Of a DNA stretch of 64,000 bases, positions 55,079 through 63,536 are shown in pieces (positions within the stretch are counted from its first letter, which is position 1; every line of letters starts with the position of its first letter). Location: NCBI RefSeq assembly GCF_900109575.1, contig NZ_FOAF01000005.1, forward strand, positions 124,001 to 188,000. The letters run 5' to 3'. The stretch is from Olivibacter domesticus. GTDB lineage: Bacteria; Bacteroidota; Bacteroidia; Sphingobacteriales; Sphingobacteriaceae. The notes beneath the pieces were generated by a model. It searched no databases and was not told the DNA's origin. It saw only the letters and a program-made list of their open reading frames with translations. Position numbers and translations under genes: made by a program.

Positions 55079-56812
55079 TCATAACTCCTTCAAATGTTTA
55101 TAATTGCTTTTCACCGTCTCCAACACTTCATCCATTCGTCCATTTAAGATTAGTTTGCCCATGGTTATAGCATATCCTTTCATTTGAGAAAATTCAATTT
55201 TTGGCGGCATTGCTAGGGAGTTCGGGTTCGTTTTTACATGAATTAATACCGGTCCTTCATAAGTAAAAGCTTCTTCCAATATCTCGCCCACCTTTTCGGG
55301 CTCGCTAACACATAACCCTTTCATTCCCATAGCCATTGCTACCGTTGCAAAGTCAGGGTTGTACATATCCGTTTGCCATTGAGGTAAACCTGCCACTTCC
55401 ATCTCCAATTTCACCATTCCTAATGATCTGTTGTCGAATACCACCACTTTAATTGGCAAATTATACTGAACAATGGTTGCCAAATCACCTAATAACATGG
55501 ACAAGCCCCCGTCCCCACAAAAGGCAACGATTTGCTGGTCAGGACGAGCCAAAGCTGCTCCAATAGCTTGCGGCATAGCATTTGCCATGGAGCCGTGGTT
55601 AAAAGATCCTAATAGCTCTCTTTTGCCTGTGGCATTAATAAATCGAGCACCCCAAACACAGCTCATACCCGTATCAACGGTAAAAATCGCATCATCAGCT
55701 GCAATTTTATCAATTGTATCGGCCACAAACTCCGGTGAAATATTATCAGGTCGGCCTTGATCCTTCACAAATGTTTGTTGCGTTTCTTTAACTTTCTCAT
55801 AAACTTTCAGTTGTGCATCTAAAAAGCTACGATCATTATTTTGGTGTATTAGTGGTAATAACGCTTCCAGTGTGTCTTTTATATCTCCCGTTAAACCCAT
55901 TTTAAGTTTAGCTCTTCTCCCCAAGCGTTCGGTTTTCTCATCAATCTGGATAATTCCACAACTTTCAGGCATAAAGTCCTTATAAGGAAAATCTGTACCC
56001 AGCAAAAGAAGTAAGTCAGATTCATGCATTGCATGATAAGCCGACGGCAGCCCCAACAAACCAGTCATGCCTACTTCGTTTGGATTATCATACTGAACAT
56101 ACATTTTACCTCTAAAAGAATAGCCCACAGGAGCGTTTACTCTTTTTGCAAGCTCGACCACTTCATCATGAGCATTTTTACATCCAATTCCACAAAATAT
56201 AGTGATGCGTTTATGGCTACTTAACAGATCAGCTAATTCCTGTAACACTTCTTTTCCAGGTCGTGATATGGATGTGCTACGCATTAATTTTGTCTCGGTT
56301 TGAATTTCTTCCGCCTTCGCCATGGCCACATCACCGGGCATGCCAATAACAGCTACTCCTTTTTTACTATAAGCATGCTGTAGGGCGGCTTGTAACATCC
56401 GTGGAAATTGCTTAGCAGTAGTAGCTATCTGATTATACACACTGCAATCATCAAAAAGTTTAATGGTATTTGTTTCTTGAAAATAATCGGATCCCATTTC
56501 ATCTGTATGCATGGTAGAAGCAATGGCTAGCACAGGTGCTCCCGACCTATTTGCATCATACAGCCCATTAATTAAGTGCACATGCCCAGGCCCCGAGCTG
56601 CCCGCACAGCAGGCGATACCATTAAGCTCAGCTTCTGCCGCCGCCGCATAGGCTCCCACCTCCTCATGTCGAACATGTATCCATTGTAACTTACCATTCC
56701 TTCGAACAGCATCATTAAATTCATTTAAACTATCGCCTGTTACTGCATATACGCGCTTGATTCCAGCATCTAGAAGGGTTTCGACCAATTGATCGGCTAC
56801 TTTTTTTGCCAT
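55079..56812 (-). CDS. Pyruvate oxidase / thiamine-pyrophosphate enzyme (PoxB-like)
   Basis: A 577-aa enzyme of the acetohydroxyacid synthase/pyruvate oxidase family: an N-terminal TPP PYR domain (AVTGDSLNEFNDAVRRN, HVRHEEVGAYAAAAEAEL with the catalytic Glu), a middle domain, and the PP domain with the TPP motif GDGGLSMLLGD...NLPIKVVVFDN. E. coli PoxB oxidises pyruvate to acetate and CO2 and passes electrons to quinone at the membrane; this is the likely role here. The start is the ATG at 56812 (MAKKVADQL). The stop is embedded in the repeat tract, so the gene's last codons run into it. Confidence 0.9.
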   Translation of the reverse strand: MAKKVADQLVETLLDAGIKRVYAVTGDSLNEFNDAVRRNGKLQWIHVRHEEVGAYAAAAEAELNGIACCAGSSGPGHVHLINGLYDANRSGAPVLAIASTMHTDEMGSDYFQETNTIKLFDDCSVYNQIATTAKQFPRMLQAALQHAYSKKGVAVIGMPGDVAMAKAEEIQTETKLMRSTSISRPGKEVLQELADLLSSHKRITIFCGIGCKNAHDEVVELAKRVNAPVGYSFRGKMYVQYDNPNEVGMTGLLGLPSAYHAMHESDLLLLLGTDFPYKDFMPESCGIIQIDEKTERLGRRAKLKMGLTGDIKDTLEALLPLIHQNNDRSFLDAQLKVYEKVKETQQTFVKDQGRPDNISPEFVADTIDKIAADDAIFTVDTGMSCVWGARFINATGKRELLGSFNHGSMANAMPQAIGAALARPDQQIVAFCGDGGLSMLLGDLATIVQYNLPIKVVVFDNRSLGMVKLEMEVAGLPQWQTDMYNPDFATVAMAMGMKGLCVSEPEKVGEILEEAFTYEGPVLIHVKTNPNSLAMPPKIEFSQMKGYAITMGKLILNGRMDEVLETVKSNYKHLKEL

Positions 56813-56903
56813 AATAAATATCAAAGATTACGAGGATTATCTTATAAAAATCTATTACATAACAATAGAGCTTGGATTAAGTTTTTTATATACAAGCTGT
56901 TTC

Positions 56904-58910
56904 TCAGTTCACCTCCACCCAGTTGCCGTCGGTACGTATAATTTCAATAAGTTCATTTAAGGCCTCAGCAGATCCCACGTTCTTCTTAACCACTTCCTTT
57001 CCTCTATATAAAGTCACCTTATCTGGCCCGGCGCCCACGTATCCATAGTCAGCATCAGCCATTTCGCCCGGACCATTTACAATGCAGCCCATGATCGCTA
57101 TTTTTAAACCCTTCAAATGATTCGTGCGATTTCGTATCATCTGGGTTGTTTCTTGTAGATCGAACAATGTTCTACCACAGCTTGGACAAGAAATATATTC
57201 CGTTTTAGATATTCGTGAGCGGGTCGCTTGCAAAATAGCAAAAGAGGCTGAAACAAGTTTATTCGTTGGGGTTGCAGCAGCATCTATCCAAATGCCGTCA
57301 CCCATACCGTCAATTAAGAGCGCCCCCAGGTCTGTTGCCGCATATAACTGTAATTTAGATATAGGTTCTTCTGCGCTTTGAATATCTCCCACAGGACCTT
57401 TAAAATCATCCGGATGATAACTTCTCTTTATAATTACCGGCACGTCCAAGCCCCATTCCTGTAGTTTGAAGAAAAATTGTCGCTGATCGGCCATCCCATG
57501 TTCTTTAGTCGTTTCTAACAAGAAAACCAGTGTTTTGTCTAATGGAATTTGCTGAAATAATTCAAGTTCAAGATCGCCGTAACTTAACCTTATTAAATTT
57601 AGATGACTATCATGAGTGCTAGCATCAAGGTATTCCTGCAATGAATATAAGGGATGAGCATTTTCTTTGTTTTGTAAGGCTAACCAAGTCGGATAATTAT
57701 ACAGTTGCTTTAAATTCCCAGGCATTGTAAAGGATGGCAGGCTATCTCCGAAATAAACAAAATCTACCGATTGATCACCCATATGGAATTTATCCAAAAG
57801 CGGATCGTAAATATAACCCACGTCTTTTAATACCATCGGATCTACTAAACGTTTTCCGGAGAGGTCAACTACTACCCTTGGCACCATAGAGCCCCCAATG
57901 AATGCATTTACCTCGGTAGTATCCCGGCGGCCATTTAAGTTGTGAGTTGTGAGTTGTGGGTTGTGCGTAGTGAGTTGTGGGTTATGCGTTGTGGGTTGCG
58001 CTCTTTTTACATACCTATTTACCAATGCTTGGGCCACAGGTGCCTCTAATTCCGGTTCTTCTGTTAAAGAGACCCGAACTGTATCCCCCAACCCATCTTC
58101 TAAAAGTGTCCCAATACCCACGGCCGATTTTATCCTTCCATCTTCGCCATCCCCAGCTTCTGTTACTCCAAGATGCAATGGATAATTCATTCCTTCAGCC
58201 ACCATTTTCTCAACCAAAAGCCTATAAGCCAATACCATCACCTGCGGGTTGCTCGATTTCATCGAAATTACCAGATTGTAGTACTGCAAATCTTCACAAA
58301 TTCTAATAAATTCCAATGCCGATTCAACCATGCCTTCCGGTGTATCGCCATAATGGCTCATAATTCTGTCAGACAGCGAACCATGATTCGTTCCGATTCT
58401 CATGGCGGTACCGTATTCTTTACAGATTTTAACTAAGGGAGCAAATTTTTTGTGAATTCGTTCTAGTTCTGCCTGATAGGCTGTTTCCGTATACGACAAT
58501 TGGTCGAATTTCTTTTTATCCGCATAATTACCTGGATTTATACGCACTTTTTCAACTATCCGCGCCGCCACTTCTGCCGCATTGGGAGTAAAATGTATAT
58601 CAGCAATCAAGGGTACTTTACAACCACTTTTTAGCAGCTCTTTCTTTATTTCAGCTAAATTATTTGCCTCTTTAATGCTAGGGGCCGTAATGCGCACATA
58701 TTCACAGCCGGCATCCACCATACGTAGCGTCTGCTCCACGGATCCCTTTGTATCCATCGTATCAATTGTTGTCATACTCTGAATACGTATAGGATTGTTC
58801 CCACCCATGGGAATATCACCAATAGTAACTTCCCGTGTTAACCAACGCTCATAGCTTGTCAATGATCTACAATATTTACCAGGAAGTGTGGGTGCCTTTG
58901 CTAAATCCAT
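56904..58910 (-). CDS. ispG: 4-Hydroxy-3-methylbut-2-en-1-yl diphosphate synthase, long form
   Basis: IspG (GcpE) converts methylerythritol cyclodiphosphate to HMBPP in the non-mevalonate isoprenoid pathway, using a [4Fe-4S] cluster. The 668-aa protein is the long form with an inserted domain, known from Bacteroidota, chlamydiae and plants. The TIM barrel shows MRIGTNHGSLSDRI and GEDGRIKSAVGIG. The C-terminal iron-sulfur domain has SCPSCGRT and GCIVNGPGEMADADYGYVG with its three cysteines and Glu intact. Residues 306-324 are a repetitive PQLTTHN segment encoded by a low-complexity repeat; see findings. The ATG at 58910 is used. The promoter overlaps that of yceH. Confidence 0.95.
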   Translation of the reverse strand: MDLAKAPTLPGKYCRSLTSYERWLTREVTIGDIPMGGNNPIRIQSMTTIDTMDTKGSVEQTLRMVDAGCEYVRITAPSIKEANNLAEIKKELLKSGCKVPLIADIHFTPNAAEVAARIVEKVRINPGNYADKKKFDQLSYTETAYQAELERIHKKFAPLVKICKEYGTAMRIGTNHGSLSDRIMSHYGDTPEGMVESALEFIRICEDLQYYNLVISMKSSNPQVMVLAYRLLVEKMVAEGMNYPLHLGVTEAGDGEDGRIKSAVGIGTLLEDGLGDTVRVSLTEEPELEAPVAQALVNRYVKRAQPTTHNPQLTTHNPQLTTHNLNGRRDTTEVNAFIGGSMVPRVVVDLSGKRLVDPMVLKDVGYIYDPLLDKFHMGDQSVDFVYFGDSLPSFTMPGNLKQLYNYPTWLALQNKENAHPLYSLQEYLDASTHDSHLNLIRLSYGDLELELFQQIPLDKTLVFLLETTKEHGMADQRQFFFKLQEWGLDVPVIIKRSYHPDDFKGPVGDIQSAEEPISKLQLYAATDLGALLIDGMGDGIWIDAAATPTNKLVSASFAILQATRSRISKTEYISCPSCGRTLFDLQETTQMIRNRTNHLKGLKIAIMGCIVNGPGEMADADYGYVGAGPDKVTLYRGKEVVKKNVGSAEALNELIEIIRTDGNWVEVN
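57939..57995 (-). repeat. Low-complexity repeat inside ispG
   Basis: 57 bp of CCACAACKCAYAA-type units (21-bp period, encoding PQLTTHN heptads) in frame within ispG, at the boundary between the TIM barrel and the inserted domain. On the plus strand it reads as the GTTGTGAGTTGTGGGTTG family of the intergenic tracts. Confidence 0.85.
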
Positions 58911-58921
58911 AATGCGCAATG

Positions 58922-58954
58922 TTTGGACAAAGTTAGGTATTTTTCCTATCTTTA
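58922..58954. promoter_or_regulatory. Overlapping divergent promoters of ispG and yceH
   Basis: Plus strand: TTTG (58922-58925), 21 bp, TATCTTTA (58947-58954), ending 3 bp before the yceH ATG, so a leaderless start is likely. Minus strand: CAAAGTTA (58928-58935), that is TAACTTTG, preceded by AAATACC, for ispG. The two share the same 30 bp, so the two genes may compete for polymerase. Confidence 0.5.
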
Positions 58955-58957
58955 ACC

Positions 58958-59614
58958 ATGGAACAACATATAACCTTACCTATATTAACAAATGAAGAGC
59001 AGCGGGTATTGGGCGCTTTAATGGAAAAAAGTAAAACCACTCCAGAATATTACCCATTAACATTAAACAGCTTGACCGCGGCGTGTAACCAAAAATCGGC
59101 ACGCAAACCAGTGGTTCAATACGATGATAATACGATTGTGGCGGCCTTAGATACACTCAGAAAAAAGGGACTGGCGGCTACAGCCACAGGTGGTTCTAGC
59201 AGAACCATTAAGTACCGACATACATTAAGTGTTGTTTACCCTATCATTCCCGCGGAAGTAGCTATTTTATGTTTGCTACTTTTAAGAGGCCCTTTAACAA
59301 TAGGGGAAATCAATAGCAATTCCGGCAGGCTTTATGAGTTCGAATCGCTGAGTGAGATTCAGGGCTTTATTGATAAGCTTAGTCATGAGGAGCCCGCGAT
59401 GATTATTCAGGTGCCAAAAAGAACCGGCCAAAAAGAAGTGCGTTATATGCACCTATTCGGTGGTATTCCCGACTTCGATAGCTTCGAATTTAATGAAGCC
59501 ACATCTACATTTTCAGCGGACACAACTGCGCTTGAAAGCCGCTTATCCAAAGTTGAACAAGAACTCACCGAACTGAAGGAGGCCTTTGAAAAATTGATGA
59601 AAGAACTTTATTAG
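58958..59614 (+). CDS. YceH-family (DUF480) protein
   Basis: A 218-aa cytosolic protein of the YceH family: two winged-helix-like domains, with the signature LPILTNEEQRVLGALMEKSKTTPEYYPLTLNSL at the start. YALT-like AVIN segments are replaced by KYRHTLSVVYPIIPAEVAILCLLLLRGPLT, and RPGQKEVRY-like RTGQKEVRYMHLFGG follows in the second domain. A C-terminal coiled coil ends the protein. The family is conserved but has no firm function; a DNA-binding role is plausible from the fold. It is monocistronic, between ispG (divergent) and the SprT-like gene (convergent). Confidence 0.88.
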   Translation: MEQHITLPILTNEEQRVLGALMEKSKTTPEYYPLTLNSLTAACNQKSARKPVVQYDDNTIVAALDTLRKKGLAATATGGSSRTIKYRHTLSVVYPIIPAEVAILCLLLLRGPLTIGEINSNSGRLYEFESLSEIQGFIDKLSHEEPAMIIQVPKRTGQKEVRYMHLFGGIPDFDSFEFNEATSTFSADTTALESRLSKVEQELTELKEAFEKLMKELY

Positions 59615-59654
59615 ATTAGTTGTGAGTTGCCAGTTACGAGTTTTGAGCAACTAC
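59615..59654. repeat. Short repeat tract between yceH and the SprT-like gene
   Basis: About 40 bp containing AGTTGTGAGTTGCCAGTTACG, a clear member of the same family as at 54.7 kb, separating the two convergent stop codons. Confidence 0.7.
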
Positions 59655-60269
59655 TTACCCCATTACCTTCACTTCAGCTACTGGGCTGAAAAGATAAATG
59701 CGTCCAGAACCAATTTCCTCACAACGGAAACGGGTTCTCAGTTTTTCGCCCTTTTTAAACATCCTTCCATTTGGTAATATAAAAGAGGTTCCGTGGGGTA
59801 GCTCCTCTACCCTTGAATGTCCGGTTTTCGGTTTATCATAAAACTGTAAGGCACGAAATAAACCGAGATCACTACAGCTCGATGCCGCTGGGTTGTTTAG
59901 GTAAACATGTACCGCTTGCTGTATATCCTTTGGAAAAACTCCCAATTTAAAGAAAGGCTCCATCAACAACTTGAAGTTTTTCTTCCATTCGCTGCCATGT
60001 GGTTTTGCTTTTGCCTTATGTTCGTTCCACGTTTTTAAATGGGCGAATTCATGCACAGTTGTTACGAGGAAAGCATAGGGGTTTAGGTTATGGTTTATAG
60101 AAATCCGATGTCCTTTATCTTTAAAGGGTGAACGGTAATCCCCAAATTTAGACAATCTGCTTTTGCTAATTTTGAACATACAGGGTGCCTGATGAATCCA
60201 ACGGGCAATAATAGGTGCCGCCTCTTTTGGCACATACTTTTCTAATGCACGAGCAGTTTTTTCGATCAC
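59655..60269 (-). CDS. SprT-like zinc metallopeptidase
   Basis: A 204-aa protein of the SprT family with the zinc motif HEFAH (73-77) and WNEH (81-84) beyond it, as in SprT/Spartan enzymes. RHRF-like RTRFRCEEIGSGRIYLFSPVAEVK lies at the C-terminus. SprT-like proteases in other organisms cut DNA-protein crosslinks; this role is not shown for the bacterial branch. The only usable start is GTG at 60269: upstream in-frame codons reach a stop without an ATG. It follows feoB on the same strand after about 155 bp of repeats. Confidence 0.85.
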   Translation of the reverse strand: MIEKTARALEKYVPKEAAPIIARWIHQAPCMFKISKSRLSKFGDYRSPFKDKGHRISINHNLNPYAFLVTTVHEFAHLKTWNEHKAKAKPHGSEWKKNFKLLMEPFFKLGVFPKDIQQAVHVYLNNPAASSCSDLGLFRALQFYDKPKTGHSRVEELPHGTSFILPNGRMFKKGEKLRTRFRCEEIGSGRIYLFSPVAEVKVMG

Positions 60270-60424
60270 CTCGATACTTTGTTATTAGTTATTGGTTTTT
60301 CGTTATTAGTTATTAGTATTAAGAGAAGCAAGACATAAAAGATGTAATTACCATTGTGAGTTCGAGTAGCACTTAACTATTTAGCTACTCGACGATTCAA
60401 CTACCTAACTCTTCTCATTCATCA
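60270..60424. repeat. Repeat tract between feoB and the SprT-like gene
   Basis: About 155 bp of low-complexity sequence: TTATTAGTTATTGG, AGTATTAAGAGAAGCAAGAC, GTGAGTTCGAGT, TTAACTATTTAGCTACTCGACGATTCAACTACC and CATTCATCACT, the same unit types as at 54.7-55.08 kb. Confidence 0.75.
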
Positions 60425-62527
60425 CTATTTTAAAACTTGATAAACGATCAGTGATGCAAAATAGGCCAATGCTGTCATATAAGACAATTGAATAACGGGC
60501 CATTTCCAGCTTTTAGTTTCGCGATAAACGACAGCAACAGTACTTATGCACTGCATAGCAAAAGCATAAAATATCATCAGAGAGAAGGCTGTAGCAACTG
60601 TATAAACAGGCTCACCAGTTATTGTGTCCCGTGCGTTAAGCATCTTCTGTCTAATAGTAGACGTGTCCTCTTCAGGTTCCGCCACACTGTAAATAGTTGC
60701 CATTGTCCCAACAAAAACTTCCCGTGCTGCAAACGATGTAATCAGTGCAATTCCTATTTTCCAATCAAATCCCAACGGACGAATAACGGGTTCAATAGTT
60801 CTCCCTAAAATTCCAACATAAGAGTTTTCAAGCTTTTCTGATGACACCATATATTCTATTTCTTCAGGTGCAAACTTATCTGAATAGGTAGCCGACTGAT
60901 ATTTTTCCTCAATGGCATCCATGCGGCCCGGGGGCCCGTAAGTTGCTAATACCCAAAGTACGATTGACATCGCAATAATTACTTTTCCTACCTGCAGCAC
61001 GAATGTTTTTACTTTTTCATACATCGTTAAAAACACACTTCTCCACCTAGGTGTCCGATATACCGGTAACTCTAAGATAAAATAAGAACGTTCTTTACTT
61101 TTTATTATTTTCTTCATCACCCACGCCACCACCACTGCTCCTATGGTACCGATCAAATACATGGCCATTAACGCTAAGCCTTGCAAATTGAAGAAGCCCC
61201 ACAGCTTATCATTCGGAACAACTAATGAGATTAACAGGGTATACACCGGCAGTCTTGCAGCACAGCTGATGAGGGGAGTCACCATAATAGTGATAATACG
61301 ATCTTTCCAGCTTTCAATGTTGCGGGCGGCCATAATGGAAGGTACTGCACAAGCTAAACCGCCAATCATAGGCACTACCGACTTTCCGTTTAGTCCTACT
61401 TTGCGCATTATTCTGTCCATCAAAAACGTTATTCTTGCCATGTATCCCGTGTCTTCCAGTATGGCAATGAAACCAAATAATATAGCTATTTGCGGGATAA
61501 ACACTAATACCCCACCTAATCCTGCCAAGATCCCATCAAAAATTAGGTCAGCCAAAACACCTTCCGGCACATAATGCCTTCCCCACTCATCTAACCACGC
61601 AAAAAAGTTTTCGATAAGGCCCATTGGATATTCAGCCCAGGCAAAGATCGCTTGAAATATAAGCAGCAAAATTGCTATAAACGACACGAAACCCCAAACT
61701 TTGTGTGTTAGAAACTTATCAATTTTACCAGTAGGAGTGTCTGCAATATTTTTAGGTAATTGTGTTACCGTATCATTTAAAACACGGCTAATGAAATCAT
61801 ATCGCTCAATAGTTTCTCGCGTTTGAGATTTTTCAGAATGGAAGGCATTAACCTGTTCTAAAGACTCAATATGATTACTTTCATCGTCCGTGAGATAATC
61901 TAAAATTTCATGTTGATGTGCTAATAACAGCGCTACATAGTCTTGTTTTACCTTTATGTCATTCTTAATCTGTGCAATTAATTCCGGCGCTATTCCATTT
62001 ACCGCAATACTTTCCTTTTGCAGCGCTATCGCAGGGGCATCGGCAATTGATTGTTTCAATAACTCGATGTTTTCATTTTTCCTTGCACTAATAGGAACGA
62101 CCTGTACCCCTAGTTTTTGAGACATTTTATCGATATCAACCACGATTTTCTCTTTTCTCGCGGCATCTGTCATATTTAGCGCTAAAATTACGGGGATCTT
62201 TAAATCGGCAACTTGGGTAAACAGCAAGAGGTTTCTTTTGAGATTAGTTGCATCTACAACCACTACGATCAAGTCTGGATAGGAACTATTTTTTGGATTG
62301 GTCAGCACTTCCAGCACAATAGCTTCATCCTTGCTTTTAGGATAAAGGCTATAACATCCCGGCAAATCGATTACCTCCACTTGTTGTCCGTTAGAAAGCT
62401 TACAATGACCTGTTTTTTTATCTACCGTAATACCGGGAAAGTTTCCAATCTTTTGATTTAAACCCGTTAAACTATTAAATAAAGTCGATTTTCCCGTATT
62501 AGGATTCCCTACTAGAGCGATTTTCAT
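60425..62527 (-). CDS. feoB: Ferrous iron transporter FeoB
   Basis: FeoB imports Fe2+ across the inner membrane, powered or gated by a GTPase domain. The 700-aa protein begins with the G domain: G1 loop GNPNTGKST (7-15), DLPG (the G3 motif) near residue 54, and NMTD (G4) near 118. A helical GDI-like region follows, and then the membrane pore domain with two inverted FeoB core repeats (GGVLVFIPQIAILFGFIAILEDTGYMARITFLMDR, then PMIGGLACAVPSIMAARNIE). The C-terminal membrane part ends YFASLIVYQVLK. It is 17 bp after feoA in a two-gene operon. Confidence 0.96.
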   Translation of the reverse strand: MKIALVGNPNTGKSTLFNSLTGLNQKIGNFPGITVDKKTGHCKLSNGQQVEVIDLPGCYSLYPKSKDEAIVLEVLTNPKNSSYPDLIVVVVDATNLKRNLLLFTQVADLKIPVILALNMTDAARKEKIVVDIDKMSQKLGVQVVPISARKNENIELLKQSIADAPAIALQKESIAVNGIAPELIAQIKNDIKVKQDYVALLLAHQHEILDYLTDDESNHIESLEQVNAFHSEKSQTRETIERYDFISRVLNDTVTQLPKNIADTPTGKIDKFLTHKVWGFVSFIAILLLIFQAIFAWAEYPMGLIENFFAWLDEWGRHYVPEGVLADLIFDGILAGLGGVLVFIPQIAILFGFIAILEDTGYMARITFLMDRIMRKVGLNGKSVVPMIGGLACAVPSIMAARNIESWKDRIITIMVTPLISCAARLPVYTLLISLVVPNDKLWGFFNLQGLALMAMYLIGTIGAVVVAWVMKKIIKSKERSYFILELPVYRTPRWRSVFLTMYEKVKTFVLQVGKVIIAMSIVLWVLATYGPPGRMDAIEEKYQSATYSDKFAPEEIEYMVSSEKLENSYVGILGRTIEPVIRPLGFDWKIGIALITSFAAREVFVGTMATIYSVAEPEEDTSTIRQKMLNARDTITGEPVYTVATAFSLMIFYAFAMQCISTVAVVYRETKSWKWPVIQLSYMTALAYFASLIVYQVLK

Positions 62528-62544
62528 GAATTAGCGTACCTTAA

Positions 62545-62778
62545 CTAAACTGTTTTGATCAATTCTTCAACAATAATAGTTGCAGCCTCTTCTTTGCGTA
62601 AACTTAATTGATATCCCGACACAGAAATAGCAATCGGATCGCCCAAAGGCGCAACTCTTTCGAAAGTTATACGTTCGCCGGGTAAACACCCCATCTCCAT
62701 TAACTTTACGGAAAGGTTGAGATCAGTAAAATCTTTGATGATACCAGATTTACCTGGTTTTAATGCTGTCAACTTCAT
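62545..62778 (-). CDS. feoA: FeoA domain protein
   Basis: A 77-aa SH3-fold accessory protein that interacts with FeoB. It shows the FeoA pattern LKPGKSGIIKDF at the start, MGCLPGERITFERVAPLGDPIAISVSGYQLSLRKEEA across the middle, and hydrophobic valines at the end. It is the first gene of feoA-feoB, with a good promoter and an imperfect palindrome that may be a Fur-like operator. Confidence 0.95.
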   Translation of the reverse strand: MKLTALKPGKSGIIKDFTDLNLSVKLMEMGCLPGERITFERVAPLGDPIAISVSGYQLSLRKEEAATIIVEELIKTV

Positions 62779-62795
62779 TATTCACTAAATTGGCT

Positions 62796-62826
62796 CAAAT
62801 GTACACTTTATTTAGAATGATTCAAA
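62796..62826 (-). promoter_or_regulatory. Promoter of feoA-feoB
   Basis: On the minus strand TTTG (62823-62826), 19 bp, and a perfect TACATTTG (62796-62803): both boxes match exactly. The leader is about 14 nt to the feoA ATG at 62778. Confidence 0.6.
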
Positions 62827-62827
62827 A
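62811..62827. promoter_or_regulatory. Possible Fur-like operator at the feoAB promoter
   Basis: TTTAGAATGATTCAAAA is an imperfect palindrome (TTT-x-GAAT-G-ATTC-x-AAA) overlapping the -33 box and spacer. It resembles the Fur 7-1-7 pattern around a GAATnATTC core, but with mismatches, so another iron-responsive factor (for example DtxR family) is possible. Confidence 0.35.
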
Positions 62828-62847
62828 AAAGAAGCATTAGATATGTT

Positions 62848-62967
62848 TTACCGGTGCCGATAATGACTTCGAATGGGAGGACACTTACATCCTTTTTTAA
62901 AGATACCACATGCCGTTAAGCTTAAAACTACGCTGAGCATGAAGAGAATGGTATAAATACGTTTCAT
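62848..62967 (-). CDS. Tiny lipoprotein
   Basis: A 39-aa frame that starts MKRIYTILFMLSVVLSL, continues with the lipobox LTAC (Cys20), and ends GIFKKGCKCPPIRSHYRHR. A short hydrophobic signal with two basic residues at the start and an acceptor Cys followed by a small basic peptide with a further CKC pair is the layout of the very small lipoproteins common in Bacteroidota. The reading frame is intact. It lies between feoA and the repeat tract. The function is unknown. Confidence 0.65.
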   Translation of the reverse strand: MKRIYTILFMLSVVLSLTACGIFKKGCKCPPIRSHYRHR

Positions 62968-63061
62968 ATCCTTATTATTGGTTATTCGTTGTCAGTTATT
63001 AGCTCAGTAGCAAGACGTTAGTAGCAAGTATCAAGACAATTCATCATTCATTCGTCATTCA
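62968..63061. repeat. Repeat tract upstream of the tiny lipoprotein gene
   Basis: TTATTGGTTATTCGTTGTCAGTTATTAG, AGTAGCAAGAC, AGTATCAAGAC and CATCATTCATTCGTCATTCATCACTT: the same unit types as in the other four tracts. Confidence 0.7.
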
Positions 63062-63436
63062 TCACTTACTAAAATTTCTATGAAGCACAAGGTACGAAAA
63101 AAGCCCCATTCCAGTACCTACAACATCCACAAAAAAATCCCACCAGTCGCCGCTCCGATACGTAAAAAACTGGTATTGTAAAAACTCTGTCAAAAGACCA
63201 AAACCTGTAGATATGATTGCCACTACAATGAGCGTAGACCATTGTGGCCTTTGCGTATTATTTTTACTTGAAAAACCCAAACAAAGCAATACTGAAAAGA
63301 CAAAGAAAAAACCTGTGTGCACCAACTTGTCCATACCGGGAAAGGCAGGTACTTTTTCCACAGTACTTTCCATTGGCAGACAGGTTAATAAGAGCACTAC
63401 TATTGCCCATAGTATCGCCAAAACAAAATGCTTCAT
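63062..63436 (-). CDS. VanZ-family membrane protein
   Basis: A 124-aa protein with four hydrophobic segments (LAILWAIVVLLLTCLP, LVHTGFFFVFSVLLCLG, TLIVVAIISTGFGLLTEFLQ, and DFFVDVVGTGMGLFSYLVL), the topology of VanZ-like proteins. The motif DKLVHTGFF and the TEFLQ...DFFVDVVG pair are typical. VanZ in enterococci gives low-level teicoplanin resistance; most homologues have no known role. The ATG at 63436 is chosen. It follows gcvH on the same strand after a terminator. Confidence 0.88.
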   Translation of the reverse strand: MKHFVLAILWAIVVLLLTCLPMESTVEKVPAFPGMDKLVHTGFFFVFSVLLCLGFSSKNNTQRPQWSTLIVVAIISTGFGLLTEFLQYQFFTYRSGDWWDFFVDVVGTGMGLFSYLVLHRNFSK

Positions 63437-63536
63437 AAACAATCTTTCAAATTAAATTATATAGATACCCTCAAAACGGACGTATTATTGAGGTGAATAA
63501 GAATCTGCTTCTAAAAGGTAGGCCACGTCTTTACAA

